Counted from the first letter of the stretch, positions 35,100-44,577 are shown. The stretch is 59,286 bases of DNA from Nitrospira sp. CR1.2 (GCA_014055495.1 WIAG01000020.1:1-59286), one strand, 5' to 3'. Numbers and translations are program-made. The notes: generated by a model from the letters alone, not told the origin.

Positions 35100-36134
35100 T
35101 TATGGAAACAGGACTACTTTGCCGCATTGGCCGGACTTGATCAATTCAAATCCTTGCGCGAAGTCCTTGAGCGGGAAGGTGTGGGTCAGGACCGGGCGGA
35201 TGTCCAGACCGGCTTTGAAGAGCCCGGCCAGGCGATACCAGGTGCTGAAGAGGCGGCGGCCGGTGATGCCGTGGACGCGAATGCCTTTAAAGATCAGTTC
35301 ATTGGCGAGGTCGAAGGTGACGGGCCCCGTGGGAATGCCGAACAAGGTGACCCGGCCGCCGTTTTTCACGGATCGAAAGGCATGGTGCAGCGCGGTCGGG
35401 TGTCCCGACATTTCCAGTGAGGCATCGACACCTTCGCCGTTGGTGATCTCTTGAATGGCGGCGGCGATGGCTTCCGGACTGTCGGCCGCTGCGTTCAAGA
35501 TGTGATCCACTCCCACCTGCTTGGCCAATCCCAGGCGATAGTCGCTGACGTCGGTGGCGATAATCGTGGCGGCTCCGGCCGTGCGCGCGACTGCGGCGGC
35601 GAAGAGGCCGGTCGGGCCGCAGCCGGTGATCAGGACGGTGTGGCCGGTCAAGTCTTCCACGAGCGCTGCATCGACGGCATTCCCCAACGGTTCTTGCAGG
35701 CAGGCGAGCTCCGGAGGAATCTCCGGTGAGGTCTTCCAGAGGACGGTTTCGGGCAACACAATGAACTCGGCGAAGGAGCCATCGAGATCCACGCCGAGGA
35801 TGCGGTAGTTCTTGCAGACATGGGCTTGTCCGGTTCGGCATTGAAAACACGCGCCGCAGGTGAGGTGCGACTCTGCCGCAACATAGTCGCCCACGCGGAC
35901 AAGGGTGACGTCTGCGCCGACGGCCACCACCTCACCGCACATCTCATGTCCGATTGTCCGTGGCGGATGAATCCGGCTGTGAGCCCAGGCATCCCAATTG
36001 TAGATATGGGCATCGGTTCCGCAGAGAGACGTCGCCTTGACCCGGATGACGGCATCGTTGGGGCCAGGCGTCGGATCGTGGCGTTCGGTGTACGTGAGGC
36101 CGGGTTGAGCGGCAGTTTTGACGAGCGCACGCAT
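35100..36134 (-). CDS. tdh: L-threonine 3-dehydrogenase
   Basis: The 344-residue zinc-dependent medium-chain dehydrogenase oxidises L-threonine to 2-amino-3-oxobutyrate with NAD+. Catalytic zinc ligands are in [12 protein letters not shown] and GHEMCGEVV. Structural zinc cysteines are in [15 protein letters not shown]. The Rossmann motif is [12 protein letters not shown], and LEMSGHP is a Tdh hallmark. ATG 36134 has no Shine-Dalgarno sequence and lies 6 nt from a TATAAT, suggesting a leaderless transcript. kbl follows. Confidence 0.95.
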   Translation of the reverse strand: MRALVKTAAQPGLTYTERHDPTPGPNDAVIRVKATSLCGTDAHIYNWDAWAHSRIHPPRTIGHEMCGEVVAVGADVTLVRVGDYVAAESHLTCGACFQCRTGQAHVCKNYRILGVDLDGSFAEFIVLPETVLWKTSPEIPPELACLQEPLGNAVDAALVEDLTGHTVLITGCGPTGLFAAAVARTAGAATIIATDVSDYRLGLAKQVGVDHILNAAADSPEAIAAAIQEITNGEGVDASLEMSGHPTALHHAFRSVKNGGRVTLFGIPTGPVTFDLANELIFKGIRVHGITGRRLFSTWYRLAGLFKAGLDIRPVLTHTFPLKDFAQGFELIKSGQCGKVVLFP

Positions 36135-36140
36135 CGGTTC

Positions 36141-36149
36141 ATTATAACA
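36141..36149 (-). promoter_or_regulatory. Extended -10 promoter of tdh, probably giving a leaderless mRNA
   Basis: The complement reads TGTTATAAT, a consensus extended -10 element, then GAACCG and the tdh ATG. The predicted start site coincides with the start codon within one base. Confidence 0.6.
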
Positions 36150-36367
36150 AGACGGTGTGAAATGCCTAGCCAAGGAGTGAAAGAGGCAGCGTGCGCGGTG
36201 CGTGAGGCGGTCCGGCTGCTGCGCCGGAGTGTGACTCAGCGGAATGCCGGGGCCTGTCTCTAGCGGTCCGGACGTTTTTGCGCCTATGCGAGCATAGCGT
36301 GGCAGGGCCTTCGTGAGGACGGAAAAAACGGGTTGAACTGGGGTAGGCTCCTGGGTAGGATGCCAGA

Positions 36368-37393
36368 ATGCAGCACCAGTTGACGTTTTGCAGGGGGCTG
36401 ATCGGGGCGGTGGCGTTGTGGCTTTGCGTCGGTGTGCCTGTGGTCGATGTCCTGGCTGGTCCTTCTGCCAGCCCGGTTCCGGCTGCGCCCAAACGATGGG
36501 CCCAGTTCGACTTGGTCAGCACCGAGCCTGACGGGTCGGTCCAGGCCGGGAAAGATGTGGTGTTGAGTATCACGTTGGGCGGTGTGCCGGCCGGAACGGA
36601 ATCCGTCATGGCCATCATCGAGTCCAACGGGTTTCAAAGCCAGACGGTGTCTCTGAGCGAAGAGCCGACGGCGTCGGTCTACCAGGGCACGGTCATTCTT
36701 GAGCCGAACTCAACGTTGAAGAGCCGCACTACGGTGCATCCGAAGGCCGTGCGAGTTCGGGTGTCGTTTGCGCGCGCCAAGATCACCGGGTTGGAAGAGT
36801 TTTTGAAACGTGATGTCTATGTCACACTGGGTGAACCGCCCCCGAGCGATTCCGAGACCGAAGTCCAACCGGGGCCGGTGGCCGAAAATCTTGATGCCGA
36901 TGCCGCGGCCGTCCAAAAGGCGACGGAGCAGGTCTTGGCCGTGAACGCGACGATCGCCGAGGAAGATTTGCTGCCCCTGCCTCCGCCCGGCGAATCGAAG
37001 GCCTATTGGAAACAGGTCAGCGATTTGATCAGCCGGAATTGGAGCCGGCAAATCCGTTCCATCCGCCGCGCGCCCAGCAGCGAAACGGTTCGAGTCCACT
37101 TCAAAATGTATGCGAGCGGCGTGGCCCAAGTGATTCAGCTAGAAAAGAGTTCCGGAGCACGAGATGTCAACGAGGCGGGATTACAGACCATTATCCACGC
37201 CCAGCCGTTCCCTCCGATTCCGTCTGATCTGGGCAGCGATGTGGTCGATGTGCATGTGCGTATGCGAACGGGGGCGAAAGTCGCCACGCGCGATGTGCAG
37301 ATGACGGTAGAGAAAAGGCCGTCCAAGTCTGCGCCGCCCGCATCCTCAACACCGAAGGACGGAACTGCACCGAGTGGTTCCTCAAAGGAGTAG
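36368..37393 (+). CDS. Secreted TonB-C/AgmX-like protein
   Basis: The 341-residue protein has a signal peptide, an N-terminal beta-rich domain (residues 40-160, FDLVSTEPDGSVQAGKDVVL) and an acidic linker. A C-terminal TonB-like domain covers about 225-310 (YWKQVSDLISRNWSRQI, VRVHFKMYASGVAQVIQLEKSSG, NEAGLQTIIHAQPFPPIP). It has no transmembrane anchor besides the signal, so it is unlikely to be an energy transducer. It may be a periplasmic adaptor. TAGGA precedes the ATG. yceI starts 2 nt after the stop. Confidence 0.8.
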   Translation: MQHQLTFCRGLIGAVALWLCVGVPVVDVLAGPSASPVPAAPKRWAQFDLVSTEPDGSVQAGKDVVLSITLGGVPAGTESVMAIIESNGFQSQTVSLSEEPTASVYQGTVILEPNSTLKSRTTVHPKAVRVRVSFARAKITGLEEFLKRDVYVTLGEPPPSDSETEVQPGPVAENLDADAAAVQKATEQVLAVNATIAEEDLLPLPPPGESKAYWKQVSDLISRNWSRQIRSIRRAPSSETVRVHFKMYASGVAQVIQLEKSSGARDVNEAGLQTIIHAQPFPPIPSDLGSDVVDVHVRMRTGAKVATRDVQMTVEKRPSKSAPPASSTPKDGTAPSGSSKE

Positions 37394-37395
37394 CT

Positions 37396-38007
37396 ATGAC
37401 GAAAACGATCGGTCGTGTGGTCGCCATGTGGTGTCTTGGAGCCGGGATGCTGCTCGGTACAACAGTTGCGCAGGCGGAAACGGCCCGGTATGACGTCGAC
37501 CTGGATCATTCGATCGTCGAGTTCAAGGTGGCACATATGGTGGTGTCCAAAACGACCGGGCACTTCAAAGATTACACCGGATTCATCGAGATGGATCCCG
37601 AGGCCGGGACGGTGAAGGCGCTTGAAGCGACGATCAAGACGGCCTCGGTGACCACCAATCACGAAAAGCGCGATGCGCATCTGCGGAACCCCGATTTTTT
37701 TGATGTCGAGAAATATCCGACCATTACCTACAAGATGAAAAGCTACAAGAAAGCCGGCGACGGCTACGTTGCGGTCGGCGATCTGACGCTGCATGGTGTC
37801 ACGAAGGAAGTTACGCTGGAGGGGACGTTTAACGGCGTAACCAAAGATCCGTGGGGCAATACCCGTGCCGGATTCACGGCTGAAGGGAAAGTGAACCGTA
37901 AAGATTTCGGCATGGTGTGGAACAAGGCCCTCGATAGCGGCGGGCTGGTGGTCGGCGACGAGGTATTTATTAAGTTGGACATCGAATGTATTAAGGCGAA
38001 ATCGTAG
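37396..38007 (+). CDS. YceI-family periplasmic lipocalin-like protein
   Basis: The 203-residue secreted protein has a signal peptide cleaved near AQA and the YceI core: YDVDLDHSIVEFKVAHM, VSKTTGHFKDYTGFI, VTTNHEKRDAHLRNPDFFDVEKYPTITYK, DLTLHGVTKEVTL. YceI proteins bind long-chain isoprenoids in a beta-barrel pocket. AAAGGAG overlaps the preceding stop, so it is co-transcribed with the TonB-C-like gene. Confidence 0.94.
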   Translation: MTKTIGRVVAMWCLGAGMLLGTTVAQAETARYDVDLDHSIVEFKVAHMVVSKTTGHFKDYTGFIEMDPEAGTVKALEATIKTASVTTNHEKRDAHLRNPDFFDVEKYPTITYKMKSYKKAGDGYVAVGDLTLHGVTKEVTLEGTFNGVTKDPWGNTRAGFTAEGKVNRKDFGMVWNKALDSGGLVVGDEVFIKLDIECIKAKS

Positions 38008-38354
38008 GTCGAACACCCGCTCTCCTAAGGGCGACATGCCTGCCCCGTTTTCTGCCGGGCAGGCAGAACCAGCAACGGCGCATGTGGCGGGGTATCTCTG
38101 AACCAGGGATGCAGGCCGCCCCCATCTCGTGGCGTCGATCTCAGCAGGCACAGCAGCTGGTGAATGTGTAGCGAGGATGCCCCCGAGCGTCCTGTTCGCG
38201 ATCGGGGCTCGGCGCGCCGGTTTCATCCCAGGCTGAGAGTCGGGGATGGGTGGCGGGGGCGAGTGAGTGAGAGGAAGGCGAGGCTTCAAGGGACATGGTG
38301 ATGGGCATCGAGCAGACTGGAAAACATAGACAGGTCATCGGTAGGATAGGACGC
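38008..38354 (+). other. Intergenic region with two hairpins
   Basis: TGCCTGCCC (38037-38045) can pair with GGGCAGGCA (38057-38065) just after yceI, without a following T run. Another short stem is CCCCGA/TCGGGG near 38180-38206. No gene is evident. Alternative in-frame starts of the next gene lie at 38295 and 38301. Confidence 0.35.
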
Positions 38355-38951
38355 ATGTGGTCTTGGAAGCTGGCCGGGGCGCTGGCCTTATCATGGACGA
38401 TCGGCATCGGTGAGGCCGGGGCGCTGGAATTTACGGCCGACCAGATCACCAAGATCAATGGCCGGACTCAGAAAGCCAACATCTACTATCGCGACAATAT
38501 GTGGCGGATCGAGCATCACACGATGGGACCCGTCAACATCAGCATTGTCCGGAAAGACAAGCAGGTGGTCTGGCTCCTGTTGTCGAGGATGAAACACTTC
38601 AAGACCGTGCCGTACAAGCCCGAGCAGGATCTCAAAGTGACGGAGCATCTGGAAGGCGAGGTGTCGCGAGAGGAAATCGGGACGGAAACGCGCGAGGGGC
38701 ACCCGACGACTCTGTATGAGGTGACGGTGAAGGAGGGCGAGCGGACCGAAGTGTACTACCAGTGGCTCGCGACCGATATTCGTTTTCCGATGAAATTGGC
38801 CAAGAAGGACGGAAGTTGGATCGTCGAGTACCAGCATGTGAAATTCCGGCCCTTGATCGATTATTTGTTTCAGCTCCCGCTCAATTTCGAGCCATTGGAA
38901 GAATTCGATCACCAGCCGGCTGCTGCGGAGCCGAATCACCAGCCGATGTAG
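38355..38951 (+). CDS. DUF4412-like secreted protein
   Basis: The 198-residue product has a signal peptide (WKLAGALALSWTIGIGEAGA). The mature part has an outer-membrane-lipoprotein-sorting-like beta pattern: FTADQITKINGRTQKANIYYRDNMWRIE, then NISIVRKDKQVVWLLLSRMKHFKTVPY and EVSREEIGTETREGHPTTLYEVTV. This fits the DUF4412/LolA-like superfamily. Function is unknown. TAGGA 5 nt before ATG 38355 supports this start, but an earlier ATG is possible. Confidence 0.75.
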   Translation: MWSWKLAGALALSWTIGIGEAGALEFTADQITKINGRTQKANIYYRDNMWRIEHHTMGPVNISIVRKDKQVVWLLLSRMKHFKTVPYKPEQDLKVTEHLEGEVSREEIGTETREGHPTTLYEVTVKEGERTEVYYQWLATDIRFPMKLAKKDGSWIVEYQHVKFRPLIDYLFQLPLNFEPLEEFDHQPAAAEPNHQPM

Positions 38952-38981
38952 GGAACGATCAGCAGATAAAGGAGTGGCATC

Positions 38982-39908
38982 GTGCGTACACGAGGTCTCG
39001 TAGGGTGGGTGGTAGGTGCGACGTTACTGGGGATGAGCGGTTCTCTCCAAGCGTTGGATGTCGCGGACGTGGTTCGCGAATGGACGCCGGAAGGGAAGAA
39101 GGTGGCGATGAAGCGTGCCAAGTTGCCGGCGCACGACGAGATGATCCGTATCCCGGCGGGTGAGTTCCTCATGGGCAGCGATAAAAAGATCGACAGGAAT
39201 TCCTACCTGGTGGAGTTTCCGCAGCGGAAGGTCTATCTCGATGCCTATGACATCGACAAGCACGAGGTGACGACCGTACAGTTCCTGAAGTTTGTCCTGG
39301 CGACGAACCGCGATCCCTTGATCGATTGGCAGTACGACGGCGGGAATTTTCAGGAGACCATGGTCAGCCATCCGGTGATGCATGTGTCCTGGTTCGATGC
39401 CGACGCCTACTGCAAGTGGGCGGGGAAACGATTGCCTTCGGAAGCGGAATGGGAAAAGGCCGCGCGCGGTGAGGATGGGCGCATCTATCCGTGGGGCAAT
39501 CAAATGGCCGGGCTCTCGCGGGCGAATTACGGCCGGACCGGTCTGTCGGGGCCAGTGCGGGATCGTCCCGAACGACTGTTGCTCTACCCGCCCATTATTT
39601 CCGTAGACAAGTATGACAACGCCGCCAGCCCCTATGGCGTGCTTCAAATGGCGGGCAATGTGGCGGAATGGGTGAACGATTGGTACGACCCGAAGTACTA
39701 CAGCACGGGACCGGACAAGAATCCGAAAGGTCCGGAGACCGGAAGTCAACGGGGCTTTCGCGGCGGCGGCTGGATCGACAGCACGCCCAGCGTGCGGGTG
39801 GCGCAACGGAACGGGACGGATCCCAATACCAAAATGAACTGGATGGGGTTCCGCTGCGCGAGGGATGCCAAGGAGGGGGCTGGGACACCGCAGGCGGACG
39901 CCAGATAA
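38982..39908 (+). CDS. Secreted SUMF1/FGE-like domain protein without catalytic cysteines
   Basis: The 308-residue protein starts at GTG with AAAGGAG upstream and has a signal peptide. The SUMF1 domain shows IRIPAGEFLMGSD, DIDKHEVTTVQFLKFV, HVSWFDADAYCKWAGKRLPSEAEWEKAARG, GNVAEWVNDWYDP and the C-terminal MGFRCARD. In true formylglycine-generating enzymes the segment after the last RGG carries the Cys pair. Here GGGWIDSTPSVRVAQR has none, so sulfatase activation is unlikely. A binding or structural role in the periplasm is more probable. Confidence 0.88.
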   Translation: MRTRGLVGWVVGATLLGMSGSLQALDVADVVREWTPEGKKVAMKRAKLPAHDEMIRIPAGEFLMGSDKKIDRNSYLVEFPQRKVYLDAYDIDKHEVTTVQFLKFVLATNRDPLIDWQYDGGNFQETMVSHPVMHVSWFDADAYCKWAGKRLPSEAEWEKAARGEDGRIYPWGNQMAGLSRANYGRTGLSGPVRDRPERLLLYPPIISVDKYDNAASPYGVLQMAGNVAEWVNDWYDPKYYSTGPDKNPKGPETGSQRGFRGGGWIDSTPSVRVAQRNGTDPNTKMNWMGFRCARDAKEGAGTPQADAR

Positions 39909-39999
39909 CGACAGATCGGGCTCCGATCCTTGTTTGGATTCCAACCAACCAGGAATTCCAGGGGTACCAGTGTGGAACATTCCATCTCTGGCAAAGGTA

Positions 40000-40512
40000 A
40001 TGACTGTCGCGCCAGAATTGAGACGGGGCAAGCTCGCTAGGGCCGTGCTGGTCGCAGTCCTGTTCCTGGCTGCCTGTCAGATAGAAGCCATCGAAATTGA
40101 TATTCTTACTAGCGAGGGATCAGTCTTGTTTGCCATTCACGAAAAAGATTCCCGAGAGGCGGCCCCTATACATACCTTTGGTGTTTCTGATTTTTCTGGT
40201 AATCGGTGGGAGATTGCGACATTTGAAATGTCATCTCTGTACAAGGTTCAGGATGGCAAGAACGTGCTGAAACCGATTGATGAGTTGCCCAAGATTGATG
40301 TCATTGCAGTTGGGAAAATAAAGTTTGGACAGGTCCCGTCAGGTTTTTTGTTGGACGGCCCTGCAGAAAATAGAATTGTGACGTTGGAGGAAGGGAAAGT
40401 CTACCAAGCGTATGCCTCTCGAGGTGCTCATCAGGGGCATATCTCATTCAAGATTGAAAATGGGGTAGGAGTCAACCTCCCAAATGTTACGCGCGCGGTT
40501 TCTTCTCAATAA
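40000..40512 (+). CDS. AT-rich putative lipoprotein of unknown function
   Basis: The 170-residue product has a hydrophobic N-terminus with a lipobox LFLAAC and then a beta-rich sequence (IEIDILTSEGSVLFAIHEKD, KIDVIAVGKIKFGQVPSGF, YASRGAHQGHISFKIENGVGV). I do not recognise a family. Base composition is lower in G+C than its surroundings (27 of 60 in 40141-40200). Codon choice differs too, suggesting recent acquisition or weak selection. AAAGG lies close before the ATG. The 3' end overlaps the convergent hemD end by 26 nt. Confidence 0.7.
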   Translation: MTVAPELRRGKLARAVLVAVLFLAACQIEAIEIDILTSEGSVLFAIHEKDSREAAPIHTFGVSDFSGNRWEIATFEMSSLYKVQDGKNVLKPIDELPKIDVIAVGKIKFGQVPSGFLLDGPAENRIVTLEEGKVYQAYASRGAHQGHISFKIENGVGVNLPNVTRAVSSQ

Positions 40513-41329
40513 GACCCCAGGCCTTCTCGCTACATTCCTTGACCAGTATCCCCATCTTGCCGTGTGATGGTTCGAGATCCACCGGGAGCCCGTGGCTGCG
40601 GATGCGTTCGCTGGCGGTGGGACCGATGGAGGCCATCACCAACTTCTTGCACGCTTTCTGGAACGCGTCGGTCCGGCCTTCCTGTTCCACCATCTGCATG
40701 ACATGGTCGATCTGGGCGGCATTGGTCACCAGCATCACCTGAACTCGCCCGTCGAGGATCTCCCCAACGACGTGCTTCAGCGGAGCGGTATCTTCCGGGA
40801 GGGCCCATCGGTAGACCGGGACGGGAGTGACTAGGGCTCCCCGCTGCTTCAACGTCTCCAGCAGGTCACGGTTGGGGAGGCCGTACTCCTGCACCGCTAC
40901 ACGCAGGCCGGTGAGTGGTCGATGCGCATCCAATGTAGAGACCACATCAACCCAGGTATTGGGTTCGGGGACGGTCAAGGTGGGTTGGAAGCCCAGGGCC
41001 TTGAGGGCGCTGACCGGCTTAGGGCCGCGGGCGATCAGCACGGTATTGCGCAGGGCTGCGGCGAGCCGGTCGTTGGAATAGCGACGATGCAGCACCTCAA
41101 ACAGAGTGGTCGTACCGGCGCCGGTCATCAACACCAGCACGTCGAGCCCTTCGGTCAGTAACTGCTCCCCGAACTGCAACGCGGCGGAATTGTCCTCCAG
41201 CGGAACCTCGCGCAAGGCCGGCGCCACCAGCGGTGTGCCGCCGTGGCGCTCGATCAGCCGCCTCATGTCGGTCGCCATGCGCGATTCGAAAGCCGCGACG
41301 GTCAACCCGTGCAATCCTGCAGTAGCCAT
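40487..41329 (-). CDS. hemD: Uroporphyrinogen-III synthase
   Basis: The 280-residue protein matches the two-domain HemD fold: GLTVAAFESRMATDMRRLIERHGGTP, LDVLVLMTGAGTTTLFEVL, VLIARGPKPVSALKALGFQP, the inter-domain TGLRVAVQEYG, VMLVTNAAQIDHVM and MASIGPTASERIRSHGLPVDLEPSH. It cyclises hydroxymethylbilane to uroporphyrinogen III for haem, sirohaem and related tetrapyrroles. HemD sequences diverge strongly, so the call rests on the ordered motifs. ATG 41329 is chosen as the homologous start. No other hem genes are in the window. Confidence 0.9.
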   Translation of the reverse strand: MATAGLHGLTVAAFESRMATDMRRLIERHGGTPLVAPALREVPLEDNSAALQFGEQLLTEGLDVLVLMTGAGTTTLFEVLHRRYSNDRLAAALRNTVLIARGPKPVSALKALGFQPTLTVPEPNTWVDVVSTLDAHRPLTGLRVAVQEYGLPNRDLLETLKQRGALVTPVPVYRWALPEDTAPLKHVVGEILDGRVQVMLVTNAAQIDHVMQMVEQEGRTDAFQKACKKLVMASIGPTASERIRSHGLPVDLEPSHGKMGILVKECSEKAWGLIEKKPRA

Positions 41330-41370
41330 CGTCCTGTCTGATTCACCCGCGGACAACGAAGCCGGTTGAA

Positions 41371-42210
41371 CTACTTGGCATCCATGGCGCATCGAAATCC
41401 GGTGGATTCGTTTCGGATGGTGGGGTCGCTGTCCACGCGGGTGAAGATGCGGACTGTTGGTGTCTCATTCTGCCAGCCGGCCCCCCGGATGACCTTCTTC
41501 TCGCCGCTGTCCGGGCCCGGCGGATTCTTGTCGGGGCTCTTTTCGTAGTACCTTGGATCATACCAGTCGTTGACCCATTCCCAGACATTGCCGGCCATGT
41601 CGTAGACCCCGTACGGGCTCTTGCCCTTCTCGTAACTGCCCACCGGCATCAGCGTCTTTTCGCCGATCCATTTTTGATTGAAATTGAGATGTCCGTCGGT
41701 CGGCTCCACATTGCCCCAGGGGAAGCGCCAATCGTTGCTGCCCTTAGCGGCTTTCTCCCATTCGGCCTCACGGGGCAAGCGACGGCCGGCCCATTTGCAG
41801 TAGGCGTCGGCGTCGGCCCAGTCTACATTGATGACGGGCCGGTCGGCCAAGGAGGCTGGGATGCCGATGCCATCCCAGAGGTTCCGGGTCGGGTTCTTCG
41901 GATTTTGCGGCACGCGGTGATTGGTGGCCTTCACAAATTCCAAGTACCGTCCATTGGTGACCTCATACTTGTCGATATAGAACGGATCGATCTCGATGAC
42001 ATGGCGGGGATATTCATCGCGTCCGCCGTCACGGTCGCCGGTCGGAACCCCCATGGGATAGGAGCCCGCGGGAATCAGCACGAGCGGTGCCCCGTCTTTT
42101 CCCGTGATTTCCTTGGACAGCGCCGCCTGCTCCGCAGCAAGTGTGGGAGAGCCCATTCCGTTGAGTCCGATGAGCGCCACCATGAATGCGAGGATGGATC
42201 GTGCCAACAT
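41371..42210 (-). CDS. Secreted SUMF1/FGE-like domain protein without catalytic cysteines (second)
   Basis: The 279-residue protein has a signal peptide (ILAFMVALIGLNGMGSPTLAA) and a full SUMF1 domain: LVLIPAGSYPMGVPTGDRDGG, YIDKYEVTNGRYLEFV, NVDWADADAYCKWAGRRLPREAEWEKAAKG, GNVWEWVNDWYDPRYY and STGFRCAMD. The segment RGAGWQNETPTVRIFTR lacks the catalytic Cys pair. It is a paralogue of the protein at 38982-39908, sharing YYxxxPDKNPxGP. GGAGCT lies upstream of the ATG. hemD lies 41 nt downstream on the same strand. Confidence 0.9.
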   Translation of the reverse strand: MLARSILAFMVALIGLNGMGSPTLAAEQAALSKEITGKDGAPLVLIPAGSYPMGVPTGDRDGGRDEYPRHVIEIDPFYIDKYEVTNGRYLEFVKATNHRVPQNPKNPTRNLWDGIGIPASLADRPVINVDWADADAYCKWAGRRLPREAEWEKAAKGSNDWRFPWGNVEPTDGHLNFNQKWIGEKTLMPVGSYEKGKSPYGVYDMAGNVWEWVNDWYDPRYYEKSPDKNPPGPDSGEKKVIRGAGWQNETPTVRIFTRVDSDPTIRNESTGFRCAMDAK

Positions 42211-42383
42211 AGCTCCAAGCTCCTTTGGTTCGTAAGAAACGATTCCCGATCGTACCACAGCCGTGGAGGTTTCAAACATGACCGGGCAATGCAAAATCAT
42301 CACCGGTGGGCTGCCTCTACCGGTGAATGAGGATTGACGCGATGGTGGGCCCGCACCTACTATACGCGCCAGGAGAGTGCGGC

Positions 42384-42809
42384 ATGACGGCTCATCGAGG
42401 CTTACGACATTTGGCGCTTCGTGTCACGAATCTGGCACGGTCGCGGGTGTTTTACGAGCAGCTTCTCGGCATGAAGATCGTCTGGGAGCCGGATCCGGAC
42501 AATGTGTACTTCAGTTCGGGGACGGACAATCTCGCCCTGCATCAAATCGGCCCGGCCGAGCTGTCCCAGTACCAGCCGCCGCGAGGCCAGTTACTCGACC
42601 ACTTCGGCGTGATCCTCGAAAGTCCCGCTCATGTTGATGCGATGTTTCGCGAGGTGCAACGGGACGGGTCTCAGTTCGGCGCTGCGATTGCCAAGCCTCC
42701 CAAGCAGCATCGTGACGGCAGCTACTCCTTTTATTTTACCGACCCGGACGGCAACGTCATTCAAGCGTTGTACGAGCCGACAATCAGCCGGATGGACCTG
42801 AAGCCGTAG
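42384..42809 (+). CDS. VOC-family (glyoxalase-like) metalloenzyme
   Basis: The 141-residue VOC protein has HRGLRHLALRVTNLARSRVFYEQLLGM, NVYFSSGTDNLALHQIG, LLDHFGVILESPAHVDAMF and the C-terminal SYSFYFTDPDGNVIQALYEP. His and Glu metal ligands are in the positions used by glyoxalase/dioxygenase relatives. The substrate is unknown. AGGAG lies 9 nt before ATG 42384. The MBL-fold gene follows 23 nt later, perhaps in one transcript. Confidence 0.9.
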   Translation: MTAHRGLRHLALRVTNLARSRVFYEQLLGMKIVWEPDPDNVYFSSGTDNLALHQIGPAELSQYQPPRGQLLDHFGVILESPAHVDAMFREVQRDGSQFGAAIAKPPKQHRDGSYSFYFTDPDGNVIQALYEPTISRMDLKP

Positions 42810-42832
42810 GCGACGGCTCAGGCCTGTGACGC

Positions 42833-44455
42833 ATGGGACTGTGGGACGCATTGCCGCGAGATCAGTATGTGGGGTTGGCCCCCTGGGTCTGGGTGCAGCT
42901 TGAAAGCAACCAGTCGCCCGGACCGTTTCCATTTGTGGGCGGGGTGGCGCCGGAAGTCGTGGCGAGTCTGCATGAGGCCCACGGCCTCTTTCTGGCCTGT
43001 GTGGAAACCGCGATCAGCGATGTGTTTTCCCGCCGCGCGACGCTCGGCGACCTGCAGACCCGGGTGCGGCTGGAGGATGCCTATGCCGAACTGGTCAATT
43101 CCCGGCAGCAACTGAGTCAGCACATTACGGCTCGGCGAGAACCTGACGGGCAATTCCACTGGTCGCATCCCTTCGATCCCACGAAGTCCGCTACCGTCGT
43201 CAATACCGGTCTGCGCATCTTCAATTCCGTGAAGCGGCAGGCGATCCCTGTGCCCTTCGAACGTCCGATGGGCCCGGTGGTCGGCAAACTCCTGGGCATG
43301 CTGGATGGCACGCAGCAGGCCGGGGCGATTCGGACCATCGTGACGACGGCGGGACGCGAAGCCGAACGGCTGCTCACCAAATTGATGGAGCTGTTCGTTC
43401 AATACGAGTGCCTCACCCCCACGACGCAGTCCTCGGTTCGCAATCACTGGTTGCAGCAGACGAAAGATCGAGACACGGTGCATCTCGGTCATGCCGCGTT
43501 GCTCTACCGGCAGCGCGATCAATTTCTGCTCTTCGACCCTTGGCTGTTGCCCTGGTTTGCGGAATCCAATGTGCCGAGCCTCTGGGTGTCGTTACTGCCG
43601 AAGCCGGCCGCGATCTTCCTGACGCATGACCATGACGATCATGTGGACCCTCGCACGCTGTTGCATGTGCCGAAGGATGTCCCGATCGTCATCCCCAGTC
43701 GTCGGAATCGCAAGAAATTCTTTTATGACTATCTGCCGTTGCTCCGGGAGCTGGGGTTCAGCCACATCATCGAACTCGCGCATGGCGAGAGCTGGAATTT
43801 TGACGGCGGTGCCGTGGTCTCGGTGCCGTTCTACGGTGAAGATCCCTGCGATCTGGAGATGCCGAGAAATTGTTACCTCGTGACCGATCGGGGGCAAAAT
43901 GTCCTGGTGCATGCGGACAGTGGCCCGACGAACAGCGGCCGGTCCGCCATTCAGGAAGGGGTCATTCAGCAGCTGGTCCACAAATATGGTCCGCTGTCGC
44001 TCGTGCTGGCCTCGCAACAGCAATTGCAGGAGATTCGCAGCTATGCCGCTCACGCGCCGTTGTCGCACCCGGGTCAGTGGCTCGACGTGGGAGAGAACGG
44101 ATACCTCACCAATCGATACCTGGATGAGTTGTGCGCCACTGCGCAGGCGCGGCTGTTCGTGTCCTATGCCACCGGCGGAGCCGACTGGTATCCCGACCAC
44201 CTGTCGTTTATGTTCAGCCACCGGAATCCGGCGCGCACCGCCCTGCTCACCGCGCATTGGGAGCCGCCTGAAAAGCTGAAAGATCTTCTGGTGCAACACG
44301 ATTGCCGGTATCATCGCGCTCAGGCGCTGGACCTGTTCCGCAGTGTCGGCGATGGATCGGTGCAGGTCCTCTCTGCCGCTGATGTCTTGACCCCGCTGCC
44401 GCTCTACCGGGTGGATCACGGGGACCCATCGTTTATGAAGCGCGGGGGCCGATAA
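42833..44455 (+). CDS. MBL-fold metallohydrolase with long N-terminal domain
   Basis: The 540-residue protein has an N-terminal domain of about 210 residues without a recognised family ([33 protein letters not shown]). A metallo-beta-lactamase domain follows, with the zinc motif [12 protein letters not shown] near residues 261-272. Further motifs are [28 protein letters not shown] and the C-terminal [17 protein letters not shown]. The MBL part resembles UlaG/CMP-NeuAc-hydroxylase-like hydrolases (wide open HxHxDH with PIVIPSR). The unusual N-terminus suggests a composite enzyme. The substrate is unknown. Confidence 0.85.
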   Translation: MGLWDALPRDQYVGLAPWVWVQLESNQSPGPFPFVGGVAPEVVASLHEAHGLFLACVETAISDVFSRRATLGDLQTRVRLEDAYAELVNSRQQLSQHITARREPDGQFHWSHPFDPTKSATVVNTGLRIFNSVKRQAIPVPFERPMGPVVGKLLGMLDGTQQAGAIRTIVTTAGREAERLLTKLMELFVQYECLTPTTQSSVRNHWLQQTKDRDTVHLGHAALLYRQRDQFLLFDPWLLPWFAESNVPSLWVSLLPKPAAIFLTHDHDDHVDPRTLLHVPKDVPIVIPSRRNRKKFFYDYLPLLRELGFSHIIELAHGESWNFDGGAVVSVPFYGEDPCDLEMPRNCYLVTDRGQNVLVHADSGPTNSGRSAIQEGVIQQLVHKYGPLSLVLASQQQLQEIRSYAAHAPLSHPGQWLDVGENGYLTNRYLDELCATAQARLFVSYATGGADWYPDHLSFMFSHRNPARTALLTAHWEPPEKLKDLLVQHDCRYHRAQALDLFRSVGDGSVQVLSAADVLTPLPLYRVDHGDPSFMKRGGR

Positions 44456-44577
44456 GCCACCGGCCTGTTTGTGAGCATGTCCGTGTCTCTGTGAGACATG
44501 CACCGGTATCCTGCCCTGGTGTGTCCTGTGGCCTCGCCGGTCGGACCCGCACATTGCCTATGAAAAGGAGAGCCGTT

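Noticed and set aside
38037-38065. Hairpin after yceI as an intrinsic terminator
   Set aside because: The stem is good but no T run follows, so it is kept only as a hairpin in the gap description.
38982-39908. Annotation as formylglycine-generating sulfatase activator
   Set aside because: The catalytic cysteine pair is absent, so only the SUMF1 fold is supported.
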